This document shows, one piece after another, positions 8,348-16,824 of a DNA stretch of 64,000 nt. The DNA is from JADCRZ01 sp031399065 (GTDB lineage Bacteria > Bacteroidota > Bacteroidia > Chitinophagales > Chitinophagaceae). Positions within the stretch are counted from its first letter, which is position 1; the number at the start of each line of letters is the position of its first letter. A program made the position numbers and the translations under genes. The notes under the pieces are model-generated. The model ran no database searches, was not told where the DNA came from, and saw only the letters and a program-made list of their open reading frames with translations. Location: positions 1-64,000 of the forward strand of contig JANNOM010000021.1 of assembly GCA_031399065.1 (NCBI GenBank), given 5' to 3'.

Positions 8348-8899
8348 ATGGCTGGTAATCCCCAGGATGCAGAATTATTAGTCCGGTTCCATGATCCCAA
8401 AACCAAAGAATCGGGCTACACCGCTATCATTAAAAAATACCAGGAAAAGTTGTACTGGCTTATCCGGAGAATGGTGATCGACCACGAGGACACCAACGAC
8501 GTACTGCAAAATGTGTTCATAAAAGTGTGGAAGGGCCTCGAGAATTTCAGGGAAGATGCGCAGCTTTATACCTGGCTTTACCGGATAGCTACCAATGAAT
8601 GCCTGAGCTTTCTCGACCAGAAAAAAAGGAAATCCACCATACCTTACGGAGCGGTTGAAGAAGGCCTCAGCAACACCATCAAAGCAGATAAACACTTCGA
8701 CGCCAACAAACTGGAATGGAAATTACAATTAGCCATCCAGCGGCTCCCCGAAAAACAGCGGGTAGTGTTTTCGCTGAGGTATTACGATGAAATGCCATAC
8801 GAAGAAATGAGCCGGGTACTGGAAACCTCCGAAGGGGCTTTAAAAGCATCGTATCATCATGCCGTGAAAAAGATAGAGGATTTTATATTGAATTATTAA
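8348..8899 (+). CDS. RNA polymerase sigma factor, ECF type
   Basis: The 183-residue protein has region 2 (YWLIRRMVIDHEDTNDVLQN then VFIKVWKGLENF, with the TWLYRIATNECLSFL core-binding and -10 helix) and region 4 (LPEKQRVVFSLRYYDEMPYE then EMSRVLETSEGALKASYHHA, a helix-turn-helix). Regions 1 and 3 are absent, as in group 4 sigma factors. It is followed after 34 nt by a one-span membrane protein that is a probable anti-sigma factor and then by a periplasmic protein, a common Bacteroidota envelope-response arrangement. The signal is unknown. Confidence 0.92.
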   Translation: MAGNPQDAELLVRFHDPKTKESGYTAIIKKYQEKLYWLIRRMVIDHEDTNDVLQNVFIKVWKGLENFREDAQLYTWLYRIATNECLSFLDQKKRKSTIPYGAVEEGLSNTIKADKHFDANKLEWKLQLAIQRLPEKQRVVFSLRYYDEMPYEEMSRVLETSEGALKASYHHAVKKIEDFILNY

Positions 8900-8933
8900 A
8901 CTTAAGGAGATAATTACTATCTTATATACGATA

Positions 8934-9572
8934 ATGACACAGAGAACAGAGATATTGAACGAACTGAAAGAACTGACGATAATAGCAGACCGGTTAAGCA
9001 CCGAAATGCCCTACCGGCTACCGGAAGGCTATTTCGACCACCTCGCACCGGATATACTCCGCAGAGTGAAAGCCGAAGCGGCGGCTTCCGCAGGGCAGGA
9101 GCTGGAATTACTTTCCCCGTTAATGGCAAAGCTGGATAAAAAAGCGCCTTTTACCGTTCCGGAAGGATATTTTAGTGAACTGCCTGCGAACAGTTTGCGT
9201 CATATAAAGGGTGCCCCGGAGGCCAAAGTAGTTCGTATTCCTTTTTTTACAAAAGCCGCCCGTTACGGCATCGCTGCCGCGGTGGCGGGCATTATAGCCG
9301 CAGGGGCCTGGTTATTGGTTAAAACACCTTCGCCTACTACCGGTAATTCGGTGACGGCAACCCAGGATGTACAGAAGAAAGTACAGGACATGAGCGATAC
9401 CGAGATGAAAGCTTACCTCGAAGGCAGCACGGCCAATATTATTGTTTATCAAAATACAGCCCCGGCTGAAATAAAACCGGAAGACACCAAATACATGCTC
9501 GCCGATGTATCCGACGAGGAACTACAGCACTATGTAGAACAGGACGACGCAGAAGCACAGATACTTAATTGA
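8934..9572 (+). CDS. Putative anti-sigma factor with duplicated PEGYF motif and one membrane span
   Basis: The 212-residue protein has no clear database-style domain that I recognise. Two related cytoplasmic segments, MPYRLPEGYFDHLAPDILRR (residues 25-44) and APFTVPEGYFSELPANSLRH (71-90), share the pattern P-[YF]-x2-PEGYF-x2-L-x8-[RK]. One membrane span follows (about 111-129) and then an acidic periplasmic tail containing ADVSDEELQHYVEQDDAE. Its position directly after an ECF sigma gene and its one-span topology argue for an anti-sigma role, with the PEGYF repeats on the sigma-binding side. The next gene begins 7 nt downstream. Confidence 0.65.
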   Translation: MTQRTEILNELKELTIIADRLSTEMPYRLPEGYFDHLAPDILRRVKAEAAASAGQELELLSPLMAKLDKKAPFTVPEGYFSELPANSLRHIKGAPEAKVVRIPFFTKAARYGIAAAVAGIIAAGAWLLVKTPSPTTGNSVTATQDVQKKVQDMSDTEMKAYLEGSTANIIVYQNTAPAEIKPEDTKYMLADVSDEELQHYVEQDDAEAQILN

Positions 9573-9579
9573 TGAAACC

Positions 9580-9990
9580 ATGAAAAGAAGTTTACTTATA
9601 ATGTTTCTTTTTACCGGACTGCTATTAACTGCCGGGGCGCAGGACCCTCCCGGCAAAGAAAGGATCGGCAGCCGTATAGAAGCACTTAAAATTGCCTTTC
9701 TAACCAATAAGCTAAATCTTTCAACGGAAGAAGCGCAGCGCTTCTGGCCAGTATACAATCAATACACCCGCGAGATCCGGCAGGTGCGCATAGAACAGCG
9801 TCAGAATAAATCTTCTGAACTGGATACGGAAGAAAACATTCTCAATATCCGTAAGAAATACAATGCCGAATTTACCAAAGCACTCAACGCAGGAAAGGCC
9901 AATGCTTTTTTCGCGGCCGAAAAGGACTTCGGAACCCTTGTACAAAAAGAACTGATGGAAAGAAGAGAATTAAGAAAGAGCCGCCAGTAA
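9580..9990 (+). CDS. Periplasmic sensor-like protein of the ECF sigma operon
   Basis: The 136-residue protein has a cleavable signal peptide (MKRSLLIMFLFTGLLLTAGA then QDPP). The mature part is an all-helical, charged chain with the motif LNLSTEEAQRFWPVYNQYTR followed by RQVRIEQRQNKSSEL. The pattern LT/LSxxEAxxFWPxYxxY resembles the Spy/CpxP-like helical proteins found third in Bacteroidota sigma/anti-sigma operons. It probably senses envelope state in the periplasm and acts through the preceding membrane protein. The last base of its stop codon abuts the stop of the convergent MBL-fold gene with no gap. Confidence 0.7.
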   Translation: MKRSLLIMFLFTGLLLTAGAQDPPGKERIGSRIEALKIAFLTNKLNLSTEEAQRFWPVYNQYTREIRQVRIEQRQNKSSELDTEENILNIRKKYNAEFTKALNAGKANAFFAAEKDFGTLVQKELMERRELRKSRQ

Positions 9991-10734
9991 TCAGCCATCC
10001 TGCCGGTATATGGGTGCTTTTACGTCGTGATAAAAAAGGAAAGACCAGCCTTCACGGTTTCCTTTCTCCCACCATTCCCGCCTTAATTCCATACATTTTT
10101 TGCCGTCATAATCATACTTGGCCACAAAGCGGCTCTTCATCTGTTGCAGTTGCGGCGCATCGTCGGCCCCATAAAATACCTTTTCCCCTGCGTCTACTAC
10201 CAGGAACACCTGGTGATAGGGTGAATGCCCCGCGGTTACTTCGTATTTTATATAACCATCCAGCACCCCGTTGCCATCCAGCATTACCAGGTTCGACGCC
10301 TGCTTCAGGCATTCCAGTTCTTCAGGTATGTAAGAAGGTAGTCCTTTTTCAAACGCGAAGTCCAGCTCCCTGCGTTGTATGTAATAAGTGGCCTGCGGAA
10401 AAGCCAGTTCATACCGGCCATCCGTATTCTTTTTGCTTACGCCGCCTGCATGATCTTTATGTAAATGGCTCATAAGCACTTTCGTAACTTCAGATGGGCT
10501 GATGCCGGCATTCATCAGGTTCTGGTGCACCTGGAGTACCCCGTCCTTTTCAAAGCCCAGGCCGGTATCCAGCAGCAAAACATCCTCGGAAGTGACCACG
10601 GCAAAAGGCTGCACTTCTACCAGCAGGCTACCAACGGTACGCTCCTGCAAATCATCTTTATCTATATCGAAGGGTACAAAAAGTTTGGTTTTGTCTATGG
10701 TAAAACTTCCTTCCTGCAAGGGAATTATCTTCAT
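9991..10734 (-). CDS. MBL-fold metallo-hydrolase
   Basis: The 247-residue protein carries the metallo-beta-lactamase signature MSHLHKDHAGG (HxHxDH), an upstream LLLDTGLGFEK strand, and later metal-ligand segments TAGHSPYHQVFLV and FYGADDA followed by a C-terminal YHDVKAPIY. It belongs with hydrolases that bind two metals, often zinc; the substrate cannot be told. I start it at the ATG 10732-10734 (MKIIPLQEGSF) and not at an upstream TTG, because a -7 box TACCTTTG at 10740-10747 lies just upstream. This leaves only 5 nt between box and ATG. It is convergent with the sigma operon and follows rodA after 42 nt. Confidence 0.85.
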   Translation of the reverse strand: MKIIPLQEGSFTIDKTKLFVPFDIDKDDLQERTVGSLLVEVQPFAVVTSEDVLLLDTGLGFEKDGVLQVHQNLMNAGISPSEVTKVLMSHLHKDHAGGVSKKNTDGRYELAFPQATYYIQRRELDFAFEKGLPSYIPEELECLKQASNLVMLDGNGVLDGYIKYEVTAGHSPYHQVFLVVDAGEKVFYGADDAPQLQQMKSRFVAKYDYDGKKCMELRREWWEKGNREGWSFLFYHDVKAPIYRQDG

Positions 10735-10739
10735 ATATT

Positions 10740-10747
10740 CAAAGGTA
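10740..10747 (-). promoter_or_regulatory. -7 element directly before the MBL-fold gene
   Basis: The minus strand reads TACCTTTG, 5 nt before the ATG. A transcript from it would start at or next to the initiation codon. Confidence 0.5.
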
Positions 10748-10776
10748 AGCAATTAAGAAAACCGGTTGTTTGCTGA

Positions 10777-12117
10777 CTACCGAAGTACCATCTGCCGGTC
10801 TGCATCGAGCCTTACCAGTATAAACAGTAATACGGTAAACGTGATAAGAGATGTGCCTCCATAACTGATAAAGGGCAGCGGAATGCCTATTACCGGTGCC
10901 AGGCCGATGGTCATACAAATATTAATAGCGAGGTGGAAAAAGATAATGGAAGCCACGCCGTAAGCATAACATCTGCTGAATACACTTCGCTGCCGCTCGG
11001 CGATGGTAATGATGCGCATAAGCAGTAAAAAATAAATGCTCATAAGCACAATACTTCCTAAAAATCCAAATCCCTCTCCTATGGTGCAGAAGATAAAATC
11101 GGTCCGCTGTTCCGGCACAAAATCGTACCTGGTCTGCGTCCCTTTCAATAGGCCTTTCCCCACCAGGCCCCCGCTCCCGATAGCTATTTTACTTTGTATC
11201 ACATTATAACTCTGGGCTTTTTTCTTATCCTCCATCTTTTTCACGTCTTCCTCCGTCAGTTTGGTAGGGTCTACCTGGAAGTCCTTTCCTACGGTTGCAT
11301 ATATACGTTGTACCTGGTAAGGTTTCAGCACGTTGTTAAAAAAAGCGGGTACGGCGAATAATACCAGGCAGATGCTTACCATCCAGGTAAGTAAAATAAA
11401 AGCCAGAACGCTTTTATGCCGCCTGATGGAACGCTTCATATAATAAATCACTACCAGCGCAACTACGGTGAGTGCGATGGCAAGGGTGTATTTTTCCACC
11501 ACCAGCGTGGCCACTACCAATACGGCCAGCGAAAAGCCTGTTACAAGATACACCGCCGGCAACCCTTCCCGGAACATGACCAGGAAGAAAGAAAAATATA
11601 CCAGTGCCAGTCCCGTTTCACTTTGTGCAATGGAAATGATAGCCGGTATTATGGCGATGGCTGCAGCTATTAAATGGGATTTTGTTTTGGTGAAATTGGT
11701 ATCTACCTGCGACAGGTATTTTGCCAGGGCCAGGTTCACGAATACTTTAAAAAGTTCGGCAGGCTGCAGGTTGAAGAAGCCCAGTTTAATAATCGACTCC
11801 GTTCCTTTGATCCGGGTATGAAAAGGAAATACGAGCAACAACAATACCATGCCGGCAGCATACCAGAGGTTTGCGGTGGCCGTAAAAAATTTACTATCGG
11901 TCAGCAGGATAAAAATACCCATGATGCTCCCCATTATAAAAAACAGCGATTGTTTGCTGTAATCGGTCTTAAGAGAAAGGAATTCTTCCAGCACCTTATC
12001 ACCTTCGCGGTAGGTGGCGGCAAAAATGCTCATGATGCCGATGCTTACCAGGGCAATGTATATCCACACCAGTATCCAGTCTATTCCTTTCGATATGGAA
12101 ACATTACGATCGCTCAT
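10777..12117 (-). CDS. rodA: Peptidoglycan glycosyltransferase RodA (SEDS family)
   Basis: This 446-residue polytopic membrane protein of the FtsW/RodA/SpoVE family polymerises lipid II into glycan strands along the side wall, together with PBP2. Multiple membrane spans and the C-terminal family block IGLAPVIGIPLPFISYGGTS are visible, as are AIGSGGLVGKGLLKGTQTR and FVPEQRTDFIFCTIGEGFGF. The gene overlaps the end of mrdA by 14 nt, which suggests translational coupling and equal supply of the two partners. It is the last gene of the mre cluster. The N-terminal half includes an inserted charged loop (DPTKLTEEDVKKMEDKKK) between spans. Confidence 0.94.
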   Translation of the reverse strand: MSDRNVSISKGIDWILVWIYIALVSIGIMSIFAATYREGDKVLEEFLSLKTDYSKQSLFFIMGSIMGIFILLTDSKFFTATANLWYAAGMVLLLLVFPFHTRIKGTESIIKLGFFNLQPAELFKVFVNLALAKYLSQVDTNFTKTKSHLIAAAIAIIPAIISIAQSETGLALVYFSFFLVMFREGLPAVYLVTGFSLAVLVVATLVVEKYTLAIALTVVALVVIYYMKRSIRRHKSVLAFILLTWMVSICLVLFAVPAFFNNVLKPYQVQRIYATVGKDFQVDPTKLTEEDVKKMEDKKKAQSYNVIQSKIAIGSGGLVGKGLLKGTQTRYDFVPEQRTDFIFCTIGEGFGFLGSIVLMSIYFLLLMRIITIAERQRSVFSRCYAYGVASIIFFHLAINICMTIGLAPVIGIPLPFISYGGTSLITFTVLLFILVRLDADRQMVLR

Positions 12118-14251
12118 TTCTTTCTTTGATTATAGGGTTTAGAGACATTCTGTATGTTGCCGTTATCATTCCCAATAGCAGTAACAGGGGAATAGCCGCT
12201 TTACGGTTTCCCGGATTTTTTTTGTTTTCTACCACAGTTACCCGCATATCATTTCTTCTTTGTAAAGTGTCGATAGTTGGCCTGTTCCGCTTCAGGTATT
12301 TTTTTATCAGTGATGAATCTTTCCGCAGGTTAAAATAAAAGAAAGCGCGGGCCGAGTCAGCCTTGAATTGTTCCCTTACCAGGTAGCCCGGCATAAGATC
12401 GGCGGCGGCGATCCTTTCCACTTCCTTTACCCTTTCCGTCCGCAGCGTATCGTTCAGAAATTTTTCCATCATCAGCGAAGCGATCGGCGCTGCCCAGGTA
12501 GCTCCATACCCGGCATTCTCCACCACTACCGCAATAGCTATCTTTGGGTTTTCCCGCGGGGCAAAACACACGAAAAGAGAATTGTCTTTCAGCTTGGTGC
12601 GCTTCCCGTCTATTATCCGGTAATTTTCCGCAGTACCTGTTTTGGCACAGATATTAATGCCGGGTATTTTGGCAAACCGGCCCGTACCGATCTCCACCAC
12701 GTCCTGCATGCCGCTGATCACTGTTTCAAAAGTGGTATCGGAAATATGGGTCAGTACCTCGTGCTTTTTTCTGAACGGGGCCAGTATCTGGTCCTGCGGG
12801 GTTTCATTATCGATCGACTTAACAAAATGCGGGGTATAATAATATCCTTTATTGGCCACAATACAAATTCCGTTCGCTATCTGCAGCGGCGTTGCCAGCA
12901 TCATGTCCTGCCCAATGCCAAGTGTTACATTGGTACAGGAGTTCCAGGAACCACGGTATACTCTGTTATACACGGAGGTGTCCGGTATATTGCCTTTGTC
13001 TTCACTGGGCAGATCGATGCCCAGCCGCTCACCGTAACCAAAACGGTTCATATATTCCTGCCATTTGGCGTATCCTTTTTTTACGCTCCCGTATTCGCGG
13101 TTATCGACTATCAGGCGATACGTGTTGGAGAAAAAAGAATTGCAGGACCAGGCAATGGCGGTGCGCAGGTCTCTGGCATGGCCCGGCCATTTTTCCGTAC
13201 ACTTCACCGGCCTGTTACATCCATAATACGCCCCACTGCATCCTATGGCGCTGGCAGGGGTTATTACTCCTTCGTCCAGTGCTATCAGTGCCTCCAGTGG
13301 CTTATAAGTAGAACCTGGAGGGTATCTTCCTTTAATAGCCCTGTTGTTAAAAGGACCGGCTACATCCAGCACCAGCTTACTATAATTTTTTTGTTTATTG
13401 GGACCTGTAAGATCGTTCGGATTAAAATTGGGACCGGATACCATAGCGATAATACCACCGGTAGCCGGTTCCAGGGCAACGATACCGCCTACTTTATTAG
13501 TCATCAGCTTTTCCGCCAGTTGCTGCACTTCCACATCGATATAGGTTTGCATATTGCGCCCGGCGACTTCCACCGTATCATAGGCTTTGTTTTCATAATG
13601 GCCCTGTATACGGTTTTTGTTATCCTTGATAAGAAATTCAATACCCCGCTGGCCCATCAGCACTTTTTCATAATAATTCTCAAGGCCCGACCGGCCCACA
13701 TAATCTCCCAACTGATAAAAGTTACCTGAGCGCCGGATGATGGCCGTATCCGCCTCGCCTACATAACCCAGTATATGCGCGGCAGCGTTAAAAGGATACA
13801 CTCTCACCGGCCGCTCCACGAGCGTGAACCCGGAAAACTTATACAGGTTCTCTTCCAGTTTGGCCTGTATTTCGGGAGGAAGGAGGTCTTCAAACACCGA
13901 GGGCCGCACGGGCCCGTTCTTTAAACGGGCTTCCAGGAGTCTCTTTTTAAATTCGGCGGTATCTATCTCCAGCAGGTTACAAAGGGAAAGGGTATCTATA
14001 TTTTTTACTTCCGCCGGCGTTACCGTAAGGTCGTACATAATCGTGTTATTCAGGATGGCTTTTCCTTTGCGGTCGTAGATGATGCCGCGGTTCGGGTATT
14101 TTCTTTTGGGATATACGGCATTGTCCATCGCAAGTTGTTTATACTTACGGGAAATGATCTGGAGGTTGAACAACTGGATCACGATCACGAGAAAGACCCC
14201 GGCAAAGATGAGGCGGATAATGGTGCTGCGGGATTGGTTAAACACAGACAT
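12104..14251 (-). CDS. mrdA: Penicillin-binding protein 2 (rod-shape transpeptidase)
   Basis: The 715-residue class B PBP cross-links peptidoglycan with RodA. It has an N-terminal anchor (about 11-30), a dimerisation domain (RKYPNRGIIYDRKGKAIL) and a transpeptidase domain. The three active-site motifs are STYK (S314 nucleophile, K317), SCN (S369-N371) and KTG (K537-G539). The extra hydrophobic stretch near residues 685-702 (AAIPLLLLLGMITATYRM), just before the end, is unusual because class B PBPs normally have one span. It may be a second membrane anchor. The stop lies inside rodA. Confidence 0.94.
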   Translation of the reverse strand: MSVFNQSRSTIIRLIFAGVFLVIVIQLFNLQIISRKYKQLAMDNAVYPKRKYPNRGIIYDRKGKAILNNTIMYDLTVTPAEVKNIDTLSLCNLLEIDTAEFKKRLLEARLKNGPVRPSVFEDLLPPEIQAKLEENLYKFSGFTLVERPVRVYPFNAAAHILGYVGEADTAIIRRSGNFYQLGDYVGRSGLENYYEKVLMGQRGIEFLIKDNKNRIQGHYENKAYDTVEVAGRNMQTYIDVEVQQLAEKLMTNKVGGIVALEPATGGIIAMVSGPNFNPNDLTGPNKQKNYSKLVLDVAGPFNNRAIKGRYPPGSTYKPLEALIALDEGVITPASAIGCSGAYYGCNRPVKCTEKWPGHARDLRTAIAWSCNSFFSNTYRLIVDNREYGSVKKGYAKWQEYMNRFGYGERLGIDLPSEDKGNIPDTSVYNRVYRGSWNSCTNVTLGIGQDMMLATPLQIANGICIVANKGYYYTPHFVKSIDNETPQDQILAPFRKKHEVLTHISDTTFETVISGMQDVVEIGTGRFAKIPGINICAKTGTAENYRIIDGKRTKLKDNSLFVCFAPRENPKIAIAVVVENAGYGATWAAPIASLMMEKFLNDTLRTERVKEVERIAAADLMPGYLVREQFKADSARAFFYFNLRKDSSLIKKYLKRNRPTIDTLQRRNDMRVTVVENKKNPGNRKAAIPLLLLLGMITATYRMSLNPIIKERNERS

Positions 14252-14315
14252 CTGTTGGTATTGGTTGAATATTTGATGGAGGGTTCCGGGTAATTATCCC
14301 GGCTCCCGGCGAATA

Positions 14316-14849
14316 TTATATTGTATTGGTTCTGAATTTCTCTTTCCTGAAAAAAAGCAGTTCCGTAATCATTATCAGCAAAAAACTCACCCCTGTTGTG
14401 GCAGATACTTTTCCCAGGAAATAGAAAAAACTACCAAATTGCATCCATTCAAGGAATACAAGATAAGCATTATGCAGGAACGTTAAAACCACTGCATAAG
14501 TTGCATACGGTGCCCATCCCATACTGATTATCGATGGGGAAGAGTAATTATGATCCGCCGTTTCTTTCGGTATCAGCATATTGATCAAAAAGGGTCTTAC
14601 ATAAGCGATCAGCAGGCAGGGTGCAGCATGCAGGCCCGGTGTTTTAAGAAAGTAATCGAGCGCAAGCCCCAGCAGGAAACCCAGCAGCATAAGGCCCGAT
14701 CGGGAGATGCGGTATGGCAACCATAAAATAAACAGGAAATACAGGTAAGGCACCACGAACTGGTGAAGCGGCGGTACCTTATGCAGCACGAACACCTGCA
14801 ACAGGATGAACAATACAAAACGGATGATATTTCGCAGCAGGTCACTCAT
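14316..14849 (-). CDS. mreD: Rod shape-determining protein MreD
   Basis: A small polytopic inner-membrane protein (177 residues, about five spans) starting MSDLLRNIIRFVLFILLQVF. It contains LPYRISRSGLMLLGFLLGLA and LDYFLKTPGLHAAPCLLIAY, which fit MreD. MreD proteins are poorly conserved, so the call rests mainly on hydrophobicity, size and position between mreC and mrdA. Its start overlaps mreC by 8 nt. It links the MreB cytoskeleton to the periplasmic synthesis machinery. Confidence 0.85.
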   Translation of the reverse strand: MSDLLRNIIRFVLFILLQVFVLHKVPPLHQFVVPYLYFLFILWLPYRISRSGLMLLGFLLGLALDYFLKTPGLHAAPCLLIAYVRPFLINMLIPKETADHNYSSPSIISMGWAPYATYAVVLTFLHNAYLVFLEWMQFGSFFYFLGKVSATTGVSFLLIMITELLFFRKEKFRTNTI

Positions 14850-15696
14850 TGTTCTTTTTTGTAGCTTCTTCCAGTTGTTCTCTTTCTTCCTTTTGCAGAT
14901 CGCCTACCACGTATACATACTGGATGCTGTAAAAATTGGTAGCCGTTTTTAACTTAAGACTGAAAAAGTTACTCCCCTGCTCGCTGGTAATACCGGCTAC
15001 TGTACCCACCATGATGTTGGCCGGATAGATAGACGATAATTCGCTGGTAAGCACCGAATCGCCTTTTTTCACTTTGGCGCTTTTAGGAATATCTTTCAGG
15101 TAAATATACGAAGGGCTTGCGCCATCCCATTCCACGGTACCGTTTTCTCCACCGTTCTTTAATTTGGCCTTTACTTTAAACCGTACACTCAGCGCACTCA
15201 TCACGGTGGCATACTGGCTGCTTAAGTCTACTATTCTGCCCACGATCCCTTCCGGACCAATAACCCCCATATCCTTTTTGATACCCTGCGCGGCACCCCG
15301 GTGAATAGTAAGATAATTGGTTTGCGTGCTGACGAAACTGCCTATCACTTTTGCTTCATGGTATTCATACTTCTGGTATCGCTTGACGGAGTCAACTATA
15401 ATCGAGTCAACGGCAATGCGGTTGGCGGAGTCCGGTGCCTCGTAGTTTTGTTTAAGCAGGGTGCGCAGGTAAAGGTTTTCTTTCGCCAGCGCATCATTGG
15501 TATTGCGCAAGTTAAAGTAGTAATCTACATAGTTATACTTACTGTTTATATTGCCTGTAATACGATCCGCTACTTCGGAGAACGCGGCTTCGTGGAACCG
15601 GTTATAGCGAAACAAAAAGTACAGCGAGATAATCTGCAACACCAGGAAGAGAAGGAAGTTGGAATATCTCCTAATGAACAGAAATACATTACGCAC
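14842..15696 (-). CDS. mreC: Rod shape-determining protein MreC
   Basis: The 284-residue protein has one N-terminal membrane span (about 11-28), a coiled-coil stretch around the asparagine-rich segment NINSKYNYVDYYFNLRNTND and a periplasmic beta domain. That domain contains KVIGSFVSTQTNYLTIHRGA, MGVIGPEGIVGRIVDLSSQY and DSVLTSELSSIYPANIMVG, all typical of MreC. The C-terminus is a charged helix (DLQKEEREQLEEATKKNNE). MreC scaffolds PBP2 and RodA. It starts 25 nt after mreB. Confidence 0.93.
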   Translation of the reverse strand: MRNVFLFIRRYSNFLLFLVLQIISLYFLFRYNRFHEAAFSEVADRITGNINSKYNYVDYYFNLRNTNDALAKENLYLRTLLKQNYEAPDSANRIAVDSIIVDSVKRYQKYEYHEAKVIGSFVSTQTNYLTIHRGAAQGIKKDMGVIGPEGIVGRIVDLSSQYATVMSALSVRFKVKAKLKNGGENGTVEWDGASPSYIYLKDIPKSAKVKKGDSVLTSELSSIYPANIMVGTVAGITSEQGSNFFSLKLKTATNFYSIQYVYVVGDLQKEEREQLEEATKKNNE

Positions 15697-15721
15697 TTGG
15701 TAAGAAGTTTAAGCTAAAAAA

Positions 15722-16747
15722 TCATCTCATTACAAAAGGATACTTGTCGTAACTCTTTAAGGCCAGCCCGGTGCCTCTTACCACGCTTTTCAGCGGATCG
15801 TCGGCGATATGCACCGGGAGCTTGATCTTTTGCGCCAGGCGCTTGTCGAGCCCCCGCAGCAGCGCACCGCCACCGGTAAGGTAAAGTCCGCGGCGGTAGA
15901 TATCCCCCGCCAGTTCGGGCGGAGTGGTTTCCAGTGCTTTCAGGATGGCTTCTTCTATTTTAAAGATAGACTTATCGAGTGCTTCGGCAATTTCCTGGTA
16001 GCTTACGAATATCTGCTTAGGGATGCCGGTTACCAGGTCGCGGCCATTAACGGGAATATCATCCGGCGGATTATCGAGGTCTTTCATGGCAGCACCGATA
16101 TTGATCTTGATCTGTTCTGCCGTTCTTTCGCCTATCAGCAGACTATGATAGCGGCGAAGGGCTTCCATGATATCGGCCGTAAATTCATCTCCTGCTATCC
16201 GGATACTCTGGTCGCATACAATACCTGCGAGGGCTATCACGGTAATACCCGTGGTGCCTCCGCCTATATCGATAATCATATTACCCACCGGCTCTTCCAC
16301 ATCGATACCTATACCCAGCGCGGCAGCCATGGGTTCGTGAATAAGATATACTTCTTTGGCCCCTGCCTGCTCCGCACTGTCCCTGACTGCTCTTTTCTCC
16401 ACTTCCGTAATGCTGGAAGGGATGCAGATCATCATTCTCCAACTGGGGGGAAACAGTGGTTTTTTAGGATAGATCATCTTGATCATTTCCCGTATCATCA
16501 GTTCGGCAGCGTTAAAGTCGGCTATTACGCCATCTTTCAGCGGCCTTACCGTACGTATGCTTTCATGTGTTTTTTCATGCATCATCAGCGCTCTCTTACC
16601 AACGGCGAGCACCGTTTTCGGATTATTTCTGTCCAGCGCTACGATGGAAGGTTCGTTTACTACTATTTCGTCGTTATGTATGATGAGGGTGTTAGCGGTA
16701 CCCAGGTCCATTGCTATTTCCTGTGTGAGAAAGTTAAATAATCCCAT
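15722..16747 (-). CDS. mreB: Rod shape-determining actin homologue MreB
   Basis: The 341-residue actin-fold ATPase polymerises on the inner membrane and directs side-wall synthesis. The phosphate-1 loop AMDLGTANTLI (near residues 12-22), the IIDIGGGTTGITVIAL phosphate-2 loop, the HEPMAAALGIGIDVEEP segment and the adenosine-binding LTGGGALLRGLDKRLA are all present. The N-terminal MGLFNFLTQEI is a likely membrane-binding stretch. It is the first gene of mreB-mreC-mreD-mrdA-rodA and suggests a rod-shaped cell. The 77-nt gap to kynA shows no TAnnTTTG match on this strand, so the operon may depend on an unrecognised promoter or on read-through. Confidence 0.95.
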   Translation of the reverse strand: MGLFNFLTQEIAMDLGTANTLIIHNDEIVVNEPSIVALDRNNPKTVLAVGKRALMMHEKTHESIRTVRPLKDGVIADFNAAELMIREMIKMIYPKKPLFPPSWRMMICIPSSITEVEKRAVRDSAEQAGAKEVYLIHEPMAAALGIGIDVEEPVGNMIIDIGGGTTGITVIALAGIVCDQSIRIAGDEFTADIMEALRRYHSLLIGERTAEQIKINIGAAMKDLDNPPDDIPVNGRDLVTGIPKQIFVSYQEIAEALDKSIFKIEEAILKALETTPPELAGDIYRRGLYLTGGGALLRGLDKRLAQKIKLPVHIADDPLKSVVRGTGLALKSYDKYPFVMR

Positions 16748-16824
16748 GTATGAAGGTCAGATTTTAAAAACTAGTGTTAATGTATGCAAATTTGATGCAA
16801 ATAATCGGAAGGGCAAAGCTTTTT

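Noticed and set aside
12368..13729. Plus-strand open frame of about 450 codons opposite mrdA
   Set aside because: It mirrors the PBP2 gene, whose three catalytic motifs are intact on the other strand. The translation has no domain and a composition typical of antisense frames.
15809..16741. Plus-strand open frame of about 310 codons opposite mreB
   Set aside because: MreB is clearly encoded on the minus strand with all nucleotide-binding motifs. The antisense frame shows no coherent protein.
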